From JANQKX01 sp039028695 (GTDB lineage: Bacteria; Pseudomonadota; Alphaproteobacteria; Kiloniellales; Kiloniellaceae), in NCBI GenBank assembly GCA_039028695.1, contig JBCCHN010000001.1, positions 1-64,000 on the forward strand: DNA of 64,000 bases, given 5' to 3'. The position numbers and the translations under genes were made by a program. Below the pieces are notes generated by a model. The model was not told the DNA's origin. It made no database searches and saw nothing but the letters and a program-made list of their open reading frames with translations. Positions 61,931 through 64,000 of the stretch are shown piece after piece. Numbering within the stretch: position 1 is the stretch's first letter; each line of letters begins with the position of its first letter.

Positions 61931-62959
61931 ATGATGAACGGAAAAGGCCTAGCAGCAGCGGTGAGTGTTGCTTTAATGGTTGGCGCCTCGCCTGCTATGT
62001 CGGAAGAGATCGATGTTGCCAGTACTTTCGGCACAAATAATCTGTTGGGACAGATGGGTGTCAAATTCGCGGATAACGTAAGCATCGCGACCGGTGGCGA
62101 CTTGACCTTAAAGCTGCACGAACCGGGTGATCTTGTTCCTACTTTGGAAGTATTTGACGCCGTCAGCAGTGGTGCCATTGATGCCGGTTGGGATTGGATG
62201 GGTTATTGGTCAAGCGTAGTGCCCGTCGCTCAGTTTTACGGCGGTTTGCCTTTTGGCCCCACGTCTGAGGTTTCTTCTTCCTGGATGTGGGCCGGTGGCG
62301 GAATTGAGATCATTCGCCGTGAATATGAAAAGCACAACGTAATGGTTTTCCCCTGTTTCATTGAGCCACAGGAAACCGCCGGTTGGTATCGCGAAGAAAT
62401 CACCGGTCCGGAAAGCTATGACGGTATGAACATTCGCATATCCGGTCTAGGTGCCAAGGTGCTCACTAAACTAGGCGCATCCACTCAGCTTGTGCCCGGC
62501 AGCGAGACCTATCTTGCCCTTGAGAGAGGCCGTGTTGATGCCGCCGACTTCGCGATTCCGACCGTTGATGAAGCCATGGGCTTTTACGAGATTGCGAAGT
62601 ACAACTATTTCCCCGGTTGGCACCAATCCGCCAGTTGGTTCTCTTTCATCATCAACTTGGATGTATGGAATGGCTTTAGCGACGAGCGAAAAGCTCAAAT
62701 TGACTTAGCCTGTCAAGCCACGATTCAATACACTTTCAATCGATTGCCTGCTGAGCAAACAGAGGTCATCGCCCGCATGGCGGAAAAGGGCGCAATTACA
62801 AACCGCTTGCCTGAGAGTGTGATGGAGCGATTGCGCGAAGCTTGGCAAGAAGTGCTGGCGGAAGAACTGCAGAAGCCGGTCGTCAAGGAGATGTACGAAT
62901 CCTTGCAGGCCCACCAGGCCAAAGTCGATGCCTGGAACAAACTACAAAGTCTGAATTAA
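61931..62959 (+). CDS. dctP: TRAP transporter solute-binding protein (DctP family)
   Basis: 342 residues. Signal peptide about 1-24 (GLAAAVSVALMVGASPAMSE). DctP fold with IDVASTFGTNNLLGQMGVKF, LTLKLHEPGDLVPTLEVFDA and GMNIRISGLGAKVLTKLGAS; a binding-site Arg lies in MNIRISGLG, the usual carboxylate-binding position. It is of the FcbT/mannitol-like TRAP class (VSSGAIDAGWDWMGYWSSVV). Strong GGAGG six bases before ATG 61931. First gene of the dctPQM operon. The ligand is probably an organic acid, but not identified. Confidence 0.9.
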   Translation: MMNGKGLAAAVSVALMVGASPAMSEEIDVASTFGTNNLLGQMGVKFADNVSIATGGDLTLKLHEPGDLVPTLEVFDAVSSGAIDAGWDWMGYWSSVVPVAQFYGGLPFGPTSEVSSSWMWAGGGIEIIRREYEKHNVMVFPCFIEPQETAGWYREEITGPESYDGMNIRISGLGAKVLTKLGASTQLVPGSETYLALERGRVDAADFAIPTVDEAMGFYEIAKYNYFPGWHQSASWFSFIINLDVWNGFSDERKAQIDLACQATIQYTFNRLPAEQTEVIARMAEKGAITNRLPESVMERLREAWQEVLAEELQKPVVKEMYESLQAHQAKVDAWNKLQSLN

Positions 62960-62991
62960 GGTTTCCCTGTGAGGATACGGAGATTGAGGTG

Positions 62992-63570
62992 ATGTTCAGG
63001 CAGGGCCTGGTAAGTATCTTGAGATCAACCGAACGGTTTGGCCGCTGGTTGGGAGAGGTTACAAGCTGGTTCGCCTTGGGCACCTTGTTCTCCGTCCTCG
63101 TCGCCGTGACGGGGGGGGCGATGGGGGCCAATATCATGTTGGATTGGGGGTTCCATGTCCCCTTGCTCGGCAACGATCTGACTATCAACGATGTCTTTGA
63201 TCTGGAATGGCACTTTTTTGCCGTCATGGTGATGGCCGGGGGAACCTATGCCTATCTCGATAATCGCCATGTGCGCTCGGACCTTATCTATTCCGGGCTT
63301 TCATCGCGCGCCAAAAAGTGGATCGATACCATCGGAGACGTATGTTTCTTGCTGCCCTTTGCCGCCGTCATGGTGTGGCTGTCGACCAGCTTTGTCGCCC
63401 GTTCCTTCAACGCGGCAGAGAAGTCCGATTATGGCGGTATGATCGACCGCTTTGCGATTAAGTCGGTCATTCCGATTGGATTTTCCATCCTTTTCTTAGT
63501 CGTCTTAGCAAGGGTCATTCGGCGTTTCCTTGACGAGAAGGCACTGGCCGAAGAGACAAGCGAAAGCTGA
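62992..63570 (+). CDS. dctQ: TRAP transporter small permease (DctQ family)
   Basis: 192 residues with four membrane helices of the DctQ fold. It begins MFRQGLVSILRSTERFGRWL; helix 1 is near 25-50, with LEWHFFAVMVMAGGTYAYLD and NRHVRSDLIYSGLSSRAKKW near 80-115. GAGG lies a few bases before ATG 62992; the frame is open far upstream, inside dctP, but only this start fits the family. The large permease follows. Confidence 0.87.
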   Translation: MFRQGLVSILRSTERFGRWLGEVTSWFALGTLFSVLVAVTGGAMGANIMLDWGFHVPLLGNDLTINDVFDLEWHFFAVMVMAGGTYAYLDNRHVRSDLIYSGLSSRAKKWIDTIGDVCFLLPFAAVMVWLSTSFVARSFNAAEKSDYGGMIDRFAIKSVIPIGFSILFLVVLARVIRRFLDEKALAEETSES

Positions 63571-63587
63571 ATTTAGGGACCGGGCCT

Positions 63588-64000
63588 GTGGAATTCATAG
63601 CGGAATACAGTTGGGCCATCGCGATGATCGTGGCGTTGATCATTGGCGTATTCACCGGCTATCCGGTCGCCTTTTTGCTCTGTGGCATTGGTGTTATTTT
63701 TGCGATCCTCTCAGGCATCCCCTTGCGTTTTATGGGTACGGTGGTCTCGAAGATTTATGCTGGGACCCTATCCAACTGGCTTTTATTGGCTGCACCCCTT
63801 TTCATTTTTATGGGCTTGATGCTCGACAAATCGGGGCTTGCCGAACGCTTATTACTGACGCTTGAGCGCCTATGTGGCCGTTTGCCGGGCGGCCTTGCCC
63901 TATCGGTTGCGGTGCTGGGAATTGTGATGGCGGCAAGCACCGGCATTGTTGGTGCATCGGTCATGTTGTTAGGTGTTATCGCCCTGCCGGTGATGATCCG
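63588..64000 (+). CDS. dctM: TRAP transporter large permease (DctM family), 5' part
   Basis: The first 137 codons of a gene that runs off the window. GTG 63588 has AGGGA nine bases upstream and begins VEFIAEYSWAIAMIVALIIG, then GYPVAFLLCGIGVIFAIL. The DctM loop pattern NWLLLAAPLFIFMGLML and LPGGLALSVAVLGIVMAAST are visible. It completes the dctPQM operon with dctQ, whose stop is 17 bases upstream. The remaining roughly 300 codons lie outside. Confidence 0.9.
   Translation, partial: MEFIAEYSWAIAMIVALIIGVFTGYPVAFLLCGIGVIFAILSGIPLRFMGTVVSKIYAGTLSNWLLLAAPLFIFMGLMLDKSGLAERLLLTLERLCGRLPGGLALSVAVLGIVMAASTGIVGASVMLLGVIALPVMI

Noticed and set aside
1..64000. CRISPR arrays, insertion sequences, phage genes, rRNA
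   Set aside because: No regularly spaced repeats, transposase or integrase motifs, phage structural genes or rRNA sequence were seen anywhere in the window.

Overview
The window looks like chromosomal DNA of a free-living, probably marine or aquatic alphaproteobacterium, most likely related to Rhodospirillales/Kiloniellales. This rests on family content, since no rRNA or single-copy marker gene is present. The families include LivHMGF, PotABCD-like and TRAP transporters, a ScfR-type regulator, DmeF, a DUF692/DUF2282 (bufferin) locus, many LysR regulators and an XRE regulator of the alphaproteobacterial type. Base composition is moderate to GC-rich in genes and visibly AT-richer in several decayed intergenic stretches. 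No phage, insertion sequence or CRISPR array was seen.

Layout. 1-180: 3' end of a methyl-accepting chemotaxis protein, followed by a perfect palindrome. 0.8-1.7 kb: a DUF2235 hydrolase gene broken by one in-frame TGA. 2.1-6 kb: two regulator/EamA-transporter divergent pairs, each with a palindrome in the shared intergenic region. 6.4-8.1 kb: an exported DUF255 thioredoxin-fold protein. 8.8 kb: the DmeF metal exporter, with decayed DNA on both sides. 11-13 kb: a LysR/aldo-keto reductase divergent pair and then a tRNA remnant. 13.4-17.3 kb: a PotABCD-like ABC importer. 17.6-19.9 kb: DNA polymerase II.

19.9-28.3 kb holds the most interesting locus. It is a tight minus-strand operon of a KAS III-like ketosynthase, a class III aminotransferase, an acyl-CoA dehydrogenase, an FlK-like hotdog protein, a pre-ATP-grasp (PGM1-like) ligase and an MFS exporter. 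A LysR gene lies divergently at one end and an XRE regulator at the other. I read it as a small biosynthetic cluster for an exported amine or amide built on an acyl chain; the product is unknown.

28.4-41.2 kb is an accessory metabolic region: an internally deleted second copy of aroQ, an aldehyde dehydrogenase, a type-2 malate/lactate dehydrogenase, an AraC-GyrI regulator, a DUF1194 protein, intact aroQ-aroE, and a LysR gene. The LysR gene precedes an NDP-forming acyl-CoA synthetase, an acyl-CoA dehydrogenase and an aminotransferase. The same TTAC-N5-GTAA box sits before that LysR gene and before the synthetase operon.

41.8-47.7 kb: a HisKA-like protein without its phospho-acceptor histidine, then a complete LivFGMH/binding-protein operon. 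48-52.9 kb: a ScfR-like regulator, a stand-alone receiver, a two-helix membrane protein and a symporter-fused histidine kinase, probably a short-chain-acid sensing module. 53.3-56 kb: an amidase and a YHYH protein. 56.7-60.1 kb: a copper-type bufferin operon (YHS protein, BufA1 precursor, BufB, BufC, DoxX) with a terminator-like hairpin directly after the precursor gene. 60.7-64 kb: a LysR gene divergent from a TRAP transporter (DctP, DctQ, partial DctM) that runs off the window.
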